In this document: piece by piece, positions 43,331-51,662 of the stretch
How the letters are laid out: the number at the start of each line of letters is the position of its first letter
How positions within the stretch are numbered: position 1 is the stretch's first letter
Program-made: the position numbers and the translations under genes
Notes under the pieces: model-generated
Seen by the model: the letters and a program-made list of their open reading frames with translations, nothing else
Told to the model about the DNA's origin: nothing
Databases searched by the model: none
Origin: UBA2227 sp036677505
GTDB lineage: Bacteria > Bacillota_I > Bacilli_A > Erysipelotrichales > Erysipelotrichaceae
DNA: 64,000 nucleotides
Direction of reading: 5' to 3'
Assembly: GCA_036677505.1 (NCBI GenBank)
Contig: JAVBWK010000021.1
Location: 1 to 64,000 of the forward strand

Positions 43331-44970
43331 GAAAACTGAAATTCGGTAACATCCCCTGGCTGATCATCAACACATTGCACACCGCCGTTTTCGTCTCTCT
43401 TTCTGGTTGGAGTATTTATTTGCTTAAAGTCGTGACCGATTACGGTTTGAACCGGCAAATGGACAAAGTCGTCGAAACTGCTCAGCTGATGATGCTCATC
43501 CTTTTGGGATCGTTGGTCCTAGATACCATTGGGACCCTGCTTAAATCAAAGTACTTGGAGGCCAGTTTAAAACAGCTCAAGAATCACTATATCCACCGGC
43601 TGATGGAACAGGATATCACACAGTTACAAAAAGAGCAGTGCAACATCTACCGGTCCAATCTGACCAATGACTTCGACCGCTTTGAGGAGAAATTCTTGCT
43701 TAACGTTTTAGAAATCATTCATATGTCCTCACGGTTTCTGATGTCCGTGGTCTTGGTGGCTACTGTCAGTATTTATCTGGTCGCAGTTGCGGTCGTCTTG
43801 CTTGTCATCTTTATGATCATTACCTCAAAAACCAATACACCGGTTCAAAAATCGGAAGCTAAGAAATCCGAGTCTTTACAAAAGTATACCGATTTTGTCA
43901 ATGAAACACTCAATGGATTTGAAATCATCAAACAACACCAGTTGGAAGATAAGCGATTCAGGATGTTTGTCGAAAAGGCCACTCAAGTTCAAAAGGATAA
44001 TTATTCGGTCGACAAGAATTCAACGAAAGTCGACGGGCTGAACAGTTTCATACAGACAAGCATCATTTTTACTATGATCGTATCAGGTATCCTGTTTGCC
44101 CGCAGCGCCCAGGCATCCTTAGGATCGCTGATCATGGTCGCAACCAGTTTCGGAAACGTCATCTGGCCATTACAACGCTTTACTCCGGTCATCACCCAGA
44201 TGAAAGGAATCCTTAAAGTCTTGGACGATTTTGACAAAAACCTTGACCGTCCGGTCATCGACCGTCACATCCGAGTCAATCGATTTGAAAATCTGATATT
44301 TGACCGATGTGACTTGGGTTATGATGATGATCAGTTTGTCATCCTTCAGTCCGTTGATCTGACGATCGAAAAACTGGAAAAAGTACTGATCGTCGGTCAA
44401 AGCGGCGCCGGCAAATCAACGGTTCTCAAGACGATACGGCAGTCCATCCGTCCAAAGGATGGTTCCGTTCTTCTGGATGGACATGATATCTTTGAAATCG
44501 TCCCCATCGATTATTACTCGCTGTTTACCACGGTCGATCAGATCGGTTTTATCTTCAATGGCACCGTACTTGAAAACGTGACAATGTATCAGCCGATGGA
44601 CGAAAAGCATGTTCGTGACGCACTGAATCAGGTTGGCTTGTCTGAATTGGACATTCATGAACCTTTACGCAACAATGGTGCCAATGTATCCGGCGGTCAG
44701 CGCGCCCGCCTGATGTTAGCAAGAGCGCTTTGCTTAAACTCTGAAGTCATCTTGTGTGATGAAATCTTTTCCAGCCTGGAACAGTCGATTGCGAAAAGCA
44801 TTGAGAAGGATATTCTGAATCTTAACAAAACCATCATCAATGTCAGTCATATCATCTTTAAAGATCAGCTTGCACTTTATGATAAAATCTACATCGTGGA
44901 TCAGGGAACGATTCGTCAGTCCCGTGACCTTGATGAAGTGTGGTCAAGGATGATCCTGACTGAAGCGTAA
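43327..44970 (+). CDS. ABC exporter subunit (membrane plus ATPase), second half of heterodimer
   Basis: A 547-residue half-transporter related to its neighbour. Six membrane helices lie in about 10-310. The ATPase shows Walker A GQSGAGKST near 360, signature VSGGQRARLMLARAL near 457 and Walker B EVILCDEIFSSLEQ near 476. The H-loop reads SHIIF. The two proteins should assemble as a heterodimer. No clear terminator follows. Confidence 0.9.
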   Translation: MRKLKFGNIPWLIINTLHTAVFVSLSGWSIYLLKVVTDYGLNRQMDKVVETAQLMMLILLGSLVLDTIGTLLKSKYLEASLKQLKNHYIHRLMEQDITQLQKEQCNIYRSNLTNDFDRFEEKFLLNVLEIIHMSSRFLMSVVLVATVSIYLVAVAVVLLVIFMIITSKTNTPVQKSEAKKSESLQKYTDFVNETLNGFEIIKQHQLEDKRFRMFVEKATQVQKDNYSVDKNSTKVDGLNSFIQTSIIFTMIVSGILFARSAQASLGSLIMVATSFGNVIWPLQRFTPVITQMKGILKVLDDFDKNLDRPVIDRHIRVNRFENLIFDRCDLGYDDDQFVILQSVDLTIEKLEKVLIVGQSGAGKSTVLKTIRQSIRPKDGSVLLDGHDIFEIVPIDYYSLFTTVDQIGFIFNGTVLENVTMYQPMDEKHVRDALNQVGLSELDIHEPLRNNGANVSGGQRARLMLARALCLNSEVILCDEIFSSLEQSIAKSIEKDILNLNKTIINVSHIIFKDQLALYDKIYIVDQGTIRQSRDLDEVWSRMILTEA

Positions 44971-45095
44971 TCTGATGTCTCTTTGCTTTAGTGAACGCTG
45001 TACCAGTATTTTCATGAAATTTTCTGAATTTTTTCAAGCGAAACAGGTGCAATCCTCCTTATGATGTGATACACTACCGCAAAGGAGGAAAACGC

Positions 45096-45434
45096 ATGAA
45101 AGCATCACAACTTCAAAAGCAAGGTTGGGTCATCTTTGATCAGGAAATTCAGGACATGGAAGTCGATAAAGAACTTCAGGATGTCTTGGCTTACTATGCT
45201 TATACGACCGCTCAGTCCGCACTGAACCTTCCGGTCATTACCAATCCCCATCTTCAGGCTTGCGTCGAAGAACTTGAAATGCCGATTGATTCCTACCAAG
45301 ATATACGACACTTCCGTGGATTTACATTCTTGTATTCCACATTGTCCAACCGTTTGATTTGTACGACCAAAGGACAGCAGGCCGTTATGCAAAGTGAATT
45401 GCGCAAATTCAAAAATCTTCGAGATAAGTCATAA
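45096..45434 (+). CDS. Small hypothetical protein
   Basis: A 112-residue soluble protein not recognised as a known family. It is predicted to be alpha/beta with a conserved-looking centre (YYAYTTAQSALNLPVITNPHLQ). AAAGGAGG lies 8 bases before the ATG at 45096, so this start replaces one 10 codons earlier. It has its own terminator and follows the ABC exporter pair. Confidence 0.7.
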   Translation: MKASQLQKQGWVIFDQEIQDMEVDKELQDVLAYYAYTTAQSALNLPVITNPHLQACVEELEMPIDSYQDIRHFRGFTFLYSTLSNRLICTTKGQQAVMQSELRKFKNLRDKS

Positions 45435-45457
45435 AACGCCGTTTCCGGCGTTTTTTT
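45433..45457. terminator. Bidirectional terminator
   Basis: AAAACGCCG (45433-45441) and CGGCGTTTT (45446-45454) with loop TTTC and a T7 tract. It serves the small plus-strand gene and the convergent peptidase gene, whose stop lies inside it. Confidence 0.85.
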
Positions 45458-46637
45458 AACGATATTTTGACTCGCTTGCTAACCAATGCGGCGTTAACGG
45501 GGTTAACAGTTCAAATCCGTCGTCTGTGATCAGAACCATATCCTCAATGTTAAATCCGTTATAACCTGTGATATACATCGGATTTTCCAAAGACAGGATC
45601 ATTCCGGATTCAAGCACTCCCGGCTGACCATGAGAAATAAACGGGACTTCCGCAGTCTGCGGACCCATGGAAATACTGTGACCCAAATGGCCCCTTTTGT
45701 AAAAAGGAAACTCCTTCACTGTGTGGTCATAACCCAAATGAAACAACTGTTGAAAACTCAGACCGGGACGCAATGCATCCAACATGATCTGATGGGCATC
45801 CATCAGATTTTTCTTTATCGAAACCAGCCACGGATCTGCCTGAGACATCAGCCAGCTTCGTGAGAAGTCCGTCGTATAGAAACGGCTGTCCCCATGCACC
45901 CCGCCATCAAATTTGATCACATCCGTACTTTGTACACGATAATCGGACGATCGCCCCAGCTTACCGGAATTAGCTCCAGCAGTAAAGGATGACCATCCCG
46001 AAGGAAAAGCCAAACCTGAAGCCATCACTTGCCGGCAGTAATGATTAAACAGATCGATTTCACGCACTCCCTCTTTCGCAAACAAGCTTGTTGCCAGCAA
46101 GGCCTCATCCGATACTCGAATGATCTGACGCATAAAATCAATTTCATGCGGTTGTTTGATGATCCGTGCCTGAAGAAACAGCGGTGACACATTGACAAAG
46201 TCTGCATCAGGGAATCGCTGTTTCATCTGCAAATAAAACTGCACCGGCAAGTAGTCCATTTCGATCCCAATGGTCACCCCTTTTGATTCAACTCGAGAGA
46301 TGACATGTCCGATCTGATCGAGCATCGTTACAAACGCCGGTTCAGGGTTATTCTGACGAATCTGATCCATCGATCGGTTGCCTACCCATGTAGAGAAACT
46401 CAGAACTTCGAATCCCTGGGAAACAAACGAAGGAACTTCAAAATCCATGCCGATCAGAACCGTCGCAACGGGGTCTTTATGTACGATTGCACAGGCAAAA
46501 CCCGGCTGACGGGACACGGTGTGCTGATGAGAAGAGAACCCTGAAACATAGGCAAAATTCTCCGGTGATTGAGCTATGATGACATCCATAGACTCTTTAA
46601 GCATAAACTCCCTGATTCTTTTGTCCTGTGGTATCAT
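45456..46637 (-). CDS. M24-family aminopeptidase (Xaa-Pro dipeptidase/creatinase fold)
   Basis: A 393-residue metallopeptidase. The N-terminal creatinase-like domain (about 1-150) is followed by the pita-bread domain with metal ligands in KFDGGVHGDSRFYTTDFSRSW near 230 and GHSISM near 318, plus SLENPMYI and FNIEDMVLIT near 350-375. It should cleave Xaa-Pro or related dipeptides. GGAGGG precedes the ATG. It lies 15 bases after the AbgT-type transporter gene and is probably cotranscribed, suggesting it processes the imported compound. Confidence 0.85.
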   Translation of the reverse strand: MIPQDKRIREFMLKESMDVIIAQSPENFAYVSGFSSHQHTVSRQPGFACAIVHKDPVATVLIGMDFEVPSFVSQGFEVLSFSTWVGNRSMDQIRQNNPEPAFVTMLDQIGHVISRVESKGVTIGIEMDYLPVQFYLQMKQRFPDADFVNVSPLFLQARIIKQPHEIDFMRQIIRVSDEALLATSLFAKEGVREIDLFNHYCRQVMASGLAFPSGWSSFTAGANSGKLGRSSDYRVQSTDVIKFDGGVHGDSRFYTTDFSRSWLMSQADPWLVSIKKNLMDAHQIMLDALRPGLSFQQLFHLGYDHTVKEFPFYKRGHLGHSISMGPQTAEVPFISHGQPGVLESGMILSLENPMYITGYNGFNIEDMVLITDDGFELLTPLTPHWLASESKYR

Positions 46638-46652
46638 GGTTCTACCCTCCGA

Positions 46653-48179
46653 TCAGTAAAACAGCCCGGCTCCCGGTCCTAAAGGAAGCCCTAAGAAATA
46701 CCAGACAATAAACAACAAAGTCCAGCCAATCAAAAAGGTAATCGAATAGGGGACCATCGTGGTGACCAATGAGCCGATACCAAATTTCTTGTCATATTTC
46801 TGGCAGAAAGCCACGGCCAAAGGGAAGAATGGCATCAATGGCGCAATGATATTGGTTGATGAATCACCGATTCTGTAAACAGCTTGTGATAGCTCCGGAG
46901 ACAGTCCCAAACGCATAAACATCGGAACAAAAATCGGAGCCATGATGACCCATTTTGCTGAGTCGACCGCAATAAACAGATTAATAAATGCCGTCAGGAT
47001 TATAAAGGCGATGATCAATGGCAACCCGACAAATCCGACACTTTCCAAAAAGTTGGCTCCAGATACAGACATGATCACACCTAAATTTGAATAATTGAAA
47101 TAACTGACAAACTGCGCTGCGAAGAACACCAGGACCAAGAAACTCGAAATACCGCTGATGCCTTTGACCATCACATCCACTAGCTCTTTATCGGAAGTGA
47201 TCGTTTTTGCTCCGATACCGTAAAGCAAGCCCGGAACAAGAAACACCAGACTCATCACCGCAATGATCGATGACATAAAAGGTGAGACCAGGATGTTTCC
47301 CGTCGGATTCAATATAGCCTCTTTGGGCAGTACCAATGCTAAAATCAACGCTATCACACCCAGTAATCCTAAAAGCGCAAAGCGAATACCGCGTTTCTCA
47401 TTCAATGAAATATCATCCACCGAAACTTCATCATCACTGTGATACTCCCCCAAGCGCGGAATAACAATCTTCTCTGTGACCCATGTACCTAAAATCGTTA
47501 TTAAAAACGTAGAGGCTACCATGAAATACCAGTTGGATGTTGGCAATACTGTGTAGCCCGAGTCAATAAACCGGGCTGCCTGCGTGCTGATTCCCGCAAA
47601 CATCGGATCATTGGAACCGATAAGTAAATTCGCACTCCAACCACCCGAAACTCCGGCAAAAGCCGCGGCCAGCCCCGCAATCGGATGTTTCTTGAAACTC
47701 TTGAATATAATCGCTCCCAACGGCACCAAAACCACATATCCGGTAGACGATGCAATGTTGGACATAACCCCCAAGAAAACAACCGTCGCCGTAACCAGTT
47801 TTGCCGGAGTAACCTTAACGACTTTTCGCATCAGAGCTGAAATCAGTCCCGATCCCTCCGCAACACTGACAGCAACGATGATCGTAAACACGGTCCCCAA
47901 CGCAAAGAAGCCGGTGAAATTGGAAATGACCGTCGTAAACATATGACGGATCCCATCAGCTGCTAACAGACTGCGGGCAACAACCGTGTTGGTAATCACT
48001 TCCTGAGTCTGAGCATTGATCATCTCATAGGTCACACTGACTCCCATGCTCTCAAATACAGCCGATAATAAAACGATGGCTGCTGCCAATAAAACAAATA
48101 AGGTCACCGGATGCGGCAAGCGATTCCCGGATTTCTCCACCTTATCTAAAAAAGAGTTAATTCCTTTTTTCTTCTCCAT
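46653..48179 (-). CDS. AbgT-family transporter (p-aminobenzoyl-glutamate or dipeptide importer)
   Basis: A 508-residue membrane protein of the AbgT family with about 11-13 helices. Family landmarks are NRLPHPVTLFVLLAAAIVLLSAVF at the N-terminus, VFTIIVAVSVAEGSGLISALMRK near 115, and GDSSTNIIAPLMPFFPLAVAFCQKYDKKFGIGSL near 450. The start at 48179 follows AAGGAG; a longer frame lacks one. AbgT transports p-aminobenzoyl-glutamate in E. coli, and other members export sulfonamides. Coupling to an M24 peptidase suggests peptide-like substrates. Confidence 0.9.
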   Translation of the reverse strand: MEKKKGINSFLDKVEKSGNRLPHPVTLFVLLAAAIVLLSAVFESMGVSVTYEMINAQTQEVITNTVVARSLLAADGIRHMFTTVISNFTGFFALGTVFTIIVAVSVAEGSGLISALMRKVVKVTPAKLVTATVVFLGVMSNIASSTGYVVLVPLGAIIFKSFKKHPIAGLAAAFAGVSGGWSANLLIGSNDPMFAGISTQAARFIDSGYTVLPTSNWYFMVASTFLITILGTWVTEKIVIPRLGEYHSDDEVSVDDISLNEKRGIRFALLGLLGVIALILALVLPKEAILNPTGNILVSPFMSSIIAVMSLVFLVPGLLYGIGAKTITSDKELVDVMVKGISGISSFLVLVFFAAQFVSYFNYSNLGVIMSVSGANFLESVGFVGLPLIIAFIILTAFINLFIAVDSAKWVIMAPIFVPMFMRLGLSPELSQAVYRIGDSSTNIIAPLMPFFPLAVAFCQKYDKKFGIGSLVTTMVPYSITFLIGWTLLFIVWYFLGLPLGPGAGLFY

Positions 48180-48304
48180 ACATATTTCTCCTTCTGAAAA
48201 TATCGCTATTTTCAACAGAATTATAAACGAGTGACCCATGAAATGCATTTGATATTATCATCAACACTTAACAAACGCTCTCGATTATTGTCGATGTTTA
48301 AATT

Positions 48305-48333
48305 TTGACAAACGATCATAAAGTAAGTAAGAT
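48305..48333 (+). promoter_or_regulatory. Promoter of dhaM
   Basis: TTGACA (48305-48310), 17-base spacer, TAAGAT (48328-48333). The start codon of dhaM is 27 bases downstream. Confidence 0.55.
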
Positions 48334-48359
48334 TCATATATACGCAAGGAGGACTTGTC

Positions 48360-48761
48360 ATGGCAGCCATTATCTTAGTTTCACACAGTTATAAAATTAC
48401 CGAGGGCCTGAAGGAAATGATCGAAGAAATGACCTCAAACTCGGACAGTGTAGAAATCATCTCCGCCGGAGGAACAGATGATCTGCGTCTGGGAACCGAT
48501 GCAATCAAAATCAGTGAATGCATCCGCAAATGCGCACATCATGATAACATCTATCTGTTTGCGGATTTGGGCAGTGCCGTTTTTAGTATCGAAGCTGCCA
48601 TTGATCTCATTGAAGATGAAGAACTCGCAAAAAAGTGTACCTATGTGCCCGGTCCCATTGTCGAAGGAGCATTCGTGGCTTCGGTTCAGTGCATGGTTGA
48701 TCCAAGCAAGGAAGCCATTCTGCGGGAAGCCGAAAAAATCAGATCCGGAACCTTTAACTAA
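48360..48761 (+). CDS. dhaM: DhaM, PTS phosphoryl donor of dihydroxyacetone kinase (EIIA-like part only)
   Basis: A 133-residue EIIA-mannose-like protein. The phosphorylated His lies in LVSHSYKITEGL at residue 9 and ISAGGTDDLRLGTDA and FADLGSAVFSIEAAIDL complete the fold. It lacks the HPr and enzyme I parts fused in E. coli DhaM, as is usual in Firmicutes. It passes phosphate from HPr to the ADP bound by DhaL. GGAGG precedes the ATG. It is convergent with dhaL/dhaK. Confidence 0.92.
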   Translation: MAAIILVSHSYKITEGLKEMIEEMTSNSDSVEIISAGGTDDLRLGTDAIKISECIRKCAHHDNIYLFADLGSAVFSIEAAIDLIEDEELAKKCTYVPGPIVEGAFVASVQCMVDPSKEAILREAEKIRSGTFN

Positions 48762-48764
48762 GCA

Positions 48765-48788
48765 AAAGAGCAGCACGCGCTGCTCTTT
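48765..48788. terminator. Bidirectional terminator between dhaM and dhaL
   Basis: A perfect 10-bp stem AAAGAGCAGC (48765-48774) / GCTGCTCTTT (48779-48788), loop ACGC. Confidence 0.8.
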
Positions 48789-48791
48789 CGT

Positions 48792-49379
48792 TTATAGAAC
48801 TGATAATAAGTGTTTTAACATCAGTCCGGAAGAATAACTTCCCGGATCGATATGTCCGATCGACCGCTCACCCAGATAGGCGGCACGGCCTTTGGTAGCC
48901 ATCATCGGAATGGTGGCATTGACCAATTCATCGATTGCATCCTTGGTCAGTTTGTTGTTCTTAAGCAGTTCGATAGCCGGATGCCAAACGTCAATCATTG
49001 TCTTTTCACCAACGGTCGCTTTTCCTCTTTTTTGGATAGCTTCCAGAGCATTGGACAACAAAGCAACGATATCACCGTTATTCAATTCATCTTTTCCAGC
49101 CGTATCTTTCGACATCGACAAGAACGCAGATCCGTATAACGGACCGGATGCTCCACCGACTTTACTGAGCATCGTCATACCCAACATCTTGAATTCATCA
49201 CTGATCGTCTCTGCCGGTTTTGCGGCGCGGGCATCCAAATAAGCGGTCAAACCCTTACTCATATTAAAACCGTGATCGCCATCACCGATCGCATTATCCA
49301 AATCACTGATGTAATCCTTTTCCGCATTGACTTGGTCAGCCCAAGCTTTTAGCCAAACTACAAGCCCTCCGTGATTCAT
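48792..49379 (-). CDS. dhaL: DhaL, ADP-binding subunit of dihydroxyacetone kinase
   Basis: A 195-residue protein. The DhaL signature LDNAIGDGDHGFNMSKG near 29-45 coordinates two Mg ions and ADP; VGGASGPLYGSAFL near 78 and a C-terminal RAAYLGERSIGHIDPGSYS match. The start at 49379 is five codons inside the longest frame and lies five bases after the dhaK stop. Ribosome binding is weak, so translation is likely coupled to dhaK. Confidence 0.93.
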   Translation of the reverse strand: MNHGGLVVWLKAWADQVNAEKDYISDLDNAIGDGDHGFNMSKGLTAYLDARAAKPAETISDEFKMLGMTMLSKVGGASGPLYGSAFLSMSKDTAGKDELNNGDIVALLSNALEAIQKRGKATVGEKTMIDVWHPAIELLKNNKLTKDAIDELVNATIPMMATKGRAAYLGERSIGHIDPGSYSSGLMLKHLLSVL

Positions 49380-49383
49380 ACTT

Positions 49384-50376
49384 CTACCAGGCAATAGTCT
49401 TAGCTTCGTCGTTGAGCAGTTCCAACCACAATGGGTTCTTCAAACGCAAAACGGAGAGCGAAATGCCTTGCATTTCGATAGAGGTCATGTAATCGCCGAC
49501 CAGTTTCTTAGCAACTTCGATTCCATCCTGTTTGAACAGATTCAGCACGTCATGAGTGAACACATATTGTTCCATCAACGGAGTTCCGCCCAAGCCATTG
49601 ATCAAAATTGCAACTTTGTCAGCTTCGGTCAGATGTAAGAATGCTTTGATCTTATCATAGAATTCTTTGGCAAGCTCAGCTGACGGACGCAGTTTGCTCT
49701 TGCGATAGCCCGGCTCACCATGGATACCCAAACCGAATTCGATTTCATCATCAGCCAAAGTAAAGCCCGGTTTTCCTGCCTGAGGAACGATAGCCGGGGT
49801 CAAGGCCAAGCCAAGAGTAGCCATTTCTTTAATTAACAATTCGGATTCAGCTTTGATTTCTGCCAGGGAAGCTCCGCGTTCTGCCAAAGCACCCAGGATC
49901 TTGTGAACAAATACCGTACCGGCTACGCCGCGACGGCCTTCGGTCCAAGTAGAGTTTTCAACTGCAATATCGTCGTTGGTAATGACGGTTTCAACTTTGA
50001 TATTATCCATGCTTTCGGCCATTTCTTTAGCCATTTCAAAGTTCATAACGTCACCGGTGTAGTTTTTGATGACCATAAATACGCCTGCACCTTTATCAGC
50101 TGCTTTTACAGCTTCGTACACTTGGTCAGGAGTCGGGGAAGTAAAGACATCACCGCAAACAGCTGCGCTTAACATACCTTTACCGACAAACCCGGCATGT
50201 GAAGGTTCATGTCCGCTGCCACCGCCGGAAATCAAACCGACTTTGCCCTTGCCTTCGTACTTACGAGCAACGACCCGGGTATCACCGACGCGGTAAACAA
50301 CATCATCGTGGGCATCGACTAAACCGGAAACCATCTCTTCAACTACATCTTCTGGTCTATTTAAAATCTTCTTCAT
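49384..50376 (-). CDS. dhaK: DhaK, dihydroxyacetone-binding subunit of dihydroxyacetone kinase
   Basis: A 330-residue substrate-binding subunit. GGGSGHEPSHAGFVGKGML near 52 and the active-site His in FGLGIHGEPGYRK near 216, which forms a hemiaminal with dihydroxyacetone, are plain. GDVMNFEMA and NDDIAVENS are further hallmarks. AGGAGG precedes the ATG. It is transcribed with dhaL and regulated from a promoter that overlaps a likely cre site. Confidence 0.95.
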   Translation of the reverse strand: MKKILNRPEDVVEEMVSGLVDAHDDVVYRVGDTRVVARKYEGKGKVGLISGGGSGHEPSHAGFVGKGMLSAAVCGDVFTSPTPDQVYEAVKAADKGAGVFMVIKNYTGDVMNFEMAKEMAESMDNIKVETVITNDDIAVENSTWTEGRRGVAGTVFVHKILGALAERGASLAEIKAESELLIKEMATLGLALTPAIVPQAGKPGFTLADDEIEFGLGIHGEPGYRKSKLRPSAELAKEFYDKIKAFLHLTEADKVAILINGLGGTPLMEQYVFTHDVLNLFKQDGIEVAKKLVGDYMTSIEMQGISLSVLRLKNPLWLELLNDEAKTIAW

Positions 50377-50405
50377 AAGCCCTCCTTCTTGCCTGCTGGC
50401 ATATT

Positions 50406-50424
50406 TGTATACGCTTTCATTATA
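50406..50424 (-). promoter_or_regulatory. dhaK promoter -10 with overlapping cre-like (CcpA) site
   Basis: On the minus strand a perfect TATAAT (50424-50419) is followed at once by the 14-base sequence TGAAAGCGTATACA (50419-50406). It matches the catabolite-responsive element consensus TGWAANCGNTNWCA at all but one position. Binding there would block transcription initiation when preferred sugars are present. Confidence 0.6.
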
Positions 50425-50495
50425 CTCGCGTATTGCAACCCTTTTCTACCAAAATAACCGCCATTCACTCCGACAATTTTCGACTCTATAAGCAT

Positions 50496-51425
50496 TTAAG
50501 CATTTAAATCAAGAATATATTTTCCTTGATTTTCTCTATAAAGAACCCACAATCCCAATGGGACCAAAAGCATCAGACTCAGCAACATCATATATATAAC
50601 AGGATCATTCATCAGCGAATCCGGAAGCAATACCGCAGATGTGTTGTTGACAATATGAATCAGTATGGGTACCCACAGACTGCCGGTAAAAACATAAGCC
50701 ATGCCCATAGCGATACCCGTAACTGAGGCATACAGTCCTTGAACTAAGTTCAAATGGAATAGTCCAAACAGTATTCCTTGGATGATCAAGGCAGGTCTGA
50801 TGTTCAAGTGTCGGTTAAATAAATGGAGTATCAAACCGCGGAATAACAGTTCTTCCGCAATCGGCGCAATGATCCCAACGGTCAACACAATCAGCCACAC
50901 CGGACTTTGACCGATAAGCGCTGCCATCTCCTCTTCATAGCCTTTTAACGTGTCAACACTGAGAATACCCACATACTCACTGACTGCCAATATAACCTGA
51001 GATAAGAATATGCATCCGAACCCGATGATAACAGCCCAGATCAATTGAGTGAGTCCGATTTTATCAAAACGATACAGTGGGCGGACGGAAAATCTTCGCC
51101 GGTAAAAATAAAACACGATGATACTGATAAACAACACTGCTGATAAAACAATCGAAGTAAGAATGGCATCGGAAGAATGATCGAATATTGCGATTCCATC
51201 GATGACTTCGGCACTGTCGATATTTTTAAGGAAAACCGGGATCGTTACTATAATGCCCAATAAAGCCTGCAATCCGATGTACAGCCCCATCAGTCCCAAT
51301 ACGTGAAAAACGACCCGAAACAATGTCGATTTCGGATGTTTCAAAGGTGCTCCGCAGGATACACAGTGATCATAGGCATCGATGTTGATGGCGTAACATT
51401 GTTTACATTTATATCTTTTTTTCAT
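50496..51425 (-). CDS. CPBP-family membrane protease with N-terminal zinc ribbon
   Basis: A 309-residue protein. A CxxC...CxxC zinc ribbon (YKCKQCYAINIDAYDHCVSCGAPL) occupies the first 30 residues, followed by about seven membrane helices. The CPBP/Rce1 motifs are EELLFRGLIL near 190, GILFGLFHLNLV near 225 and HIVNNT near 262. Members are glutamate-type intramembrane proteases or bacteriocin-immunity-like proteins. The start at 51425 follows a GGGGG site. It is monocistronic. Confidence 0.88.
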   Translation of the reverse strand: MKKRYKCKQCYAINIDAYDHCVSCGAPLKHPKSTLFRVVFHVLGLMGLYIGLQALLGIIVTIPVFLKNIDSAEVIDGIAIFDHSSDAILTSIVLSAVLFISIIVFYFYRRRFSVRPLYRFDKIGLTQLIWAVIIGFGCIFLSQVILAVSEYVGILSVDTLKGYEEEMAALIGQSPVWLIVLTVGIIAPIAEELLFRGLILHLFNRHLNIRPALIIQGILFGLFHLNLVQGLYASVTGIAMGMAYVFTGSLWVPILIHIVNNTSAVLLPDSLMNDPVIYMMLLSLMLLVPLGLWVLYRENQGKYILDLNA

Positions 51426-51514
51426 ATTTGCCCCCATGCACAACTATTATAACACTCCTAAAGCAGTCCCTCAAAGCCTCTTTGTTCATTTATTTACCGC
51501 TCGCATTCACAAGG

Positions 51515-51543
51515 TTGACCGAGACATCTCATTCTGATACAAT
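51515..51543 (+). promoter_or_regulatory. Promoter of the first RsiV-like lipoprotein
   Basis: TTGACC (51515-51520), 17-base spacer and TACAAT (51538-51543). The predicted leader is about 110 bases. Confidence 0.55.
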
Positions 51544-51572
51544 TCACCTAAAGATATGTTTGGGGGGCCAAC

Positions 51573-51662
51573 ATGATCCATCATCAGATATTTTTCATTC
51601 AACTCGTTATACCTCAAAGAGGTTTTTTCGTGTCTTCCCCACATCAAGGAGATAGAAAATGA
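51573..51662 (+). CDS. Possible 29-residue leader peptide
   Basis: A short frame starting ATG at 51573 (after GGGGGG) ends TGA at 51660-51662, overlapping the lipoprotein start as ATGA. Its product (MIHHQIFFIQLVIPQRGFF then ten more residues) is not recognised. Overlap and spacing suggest translational coupling, but the codons may be chance. Confidence 0.3.
   Translation: MIHHQIFFIQLVIPQRGFFVSSPHQGDRK
51611..51627 (+). terminator. Short terminator-like hairpin inside the leader
   Basis: ACCTC (51611-51615) and GAGGT (51619-51623) with loop AAA and a following T-run lie between the promoter and the lipoprotein start. It could attenuate transcription, or be a weak chance hairpin with a 5-bp stem. 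Confidence 0.3.
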
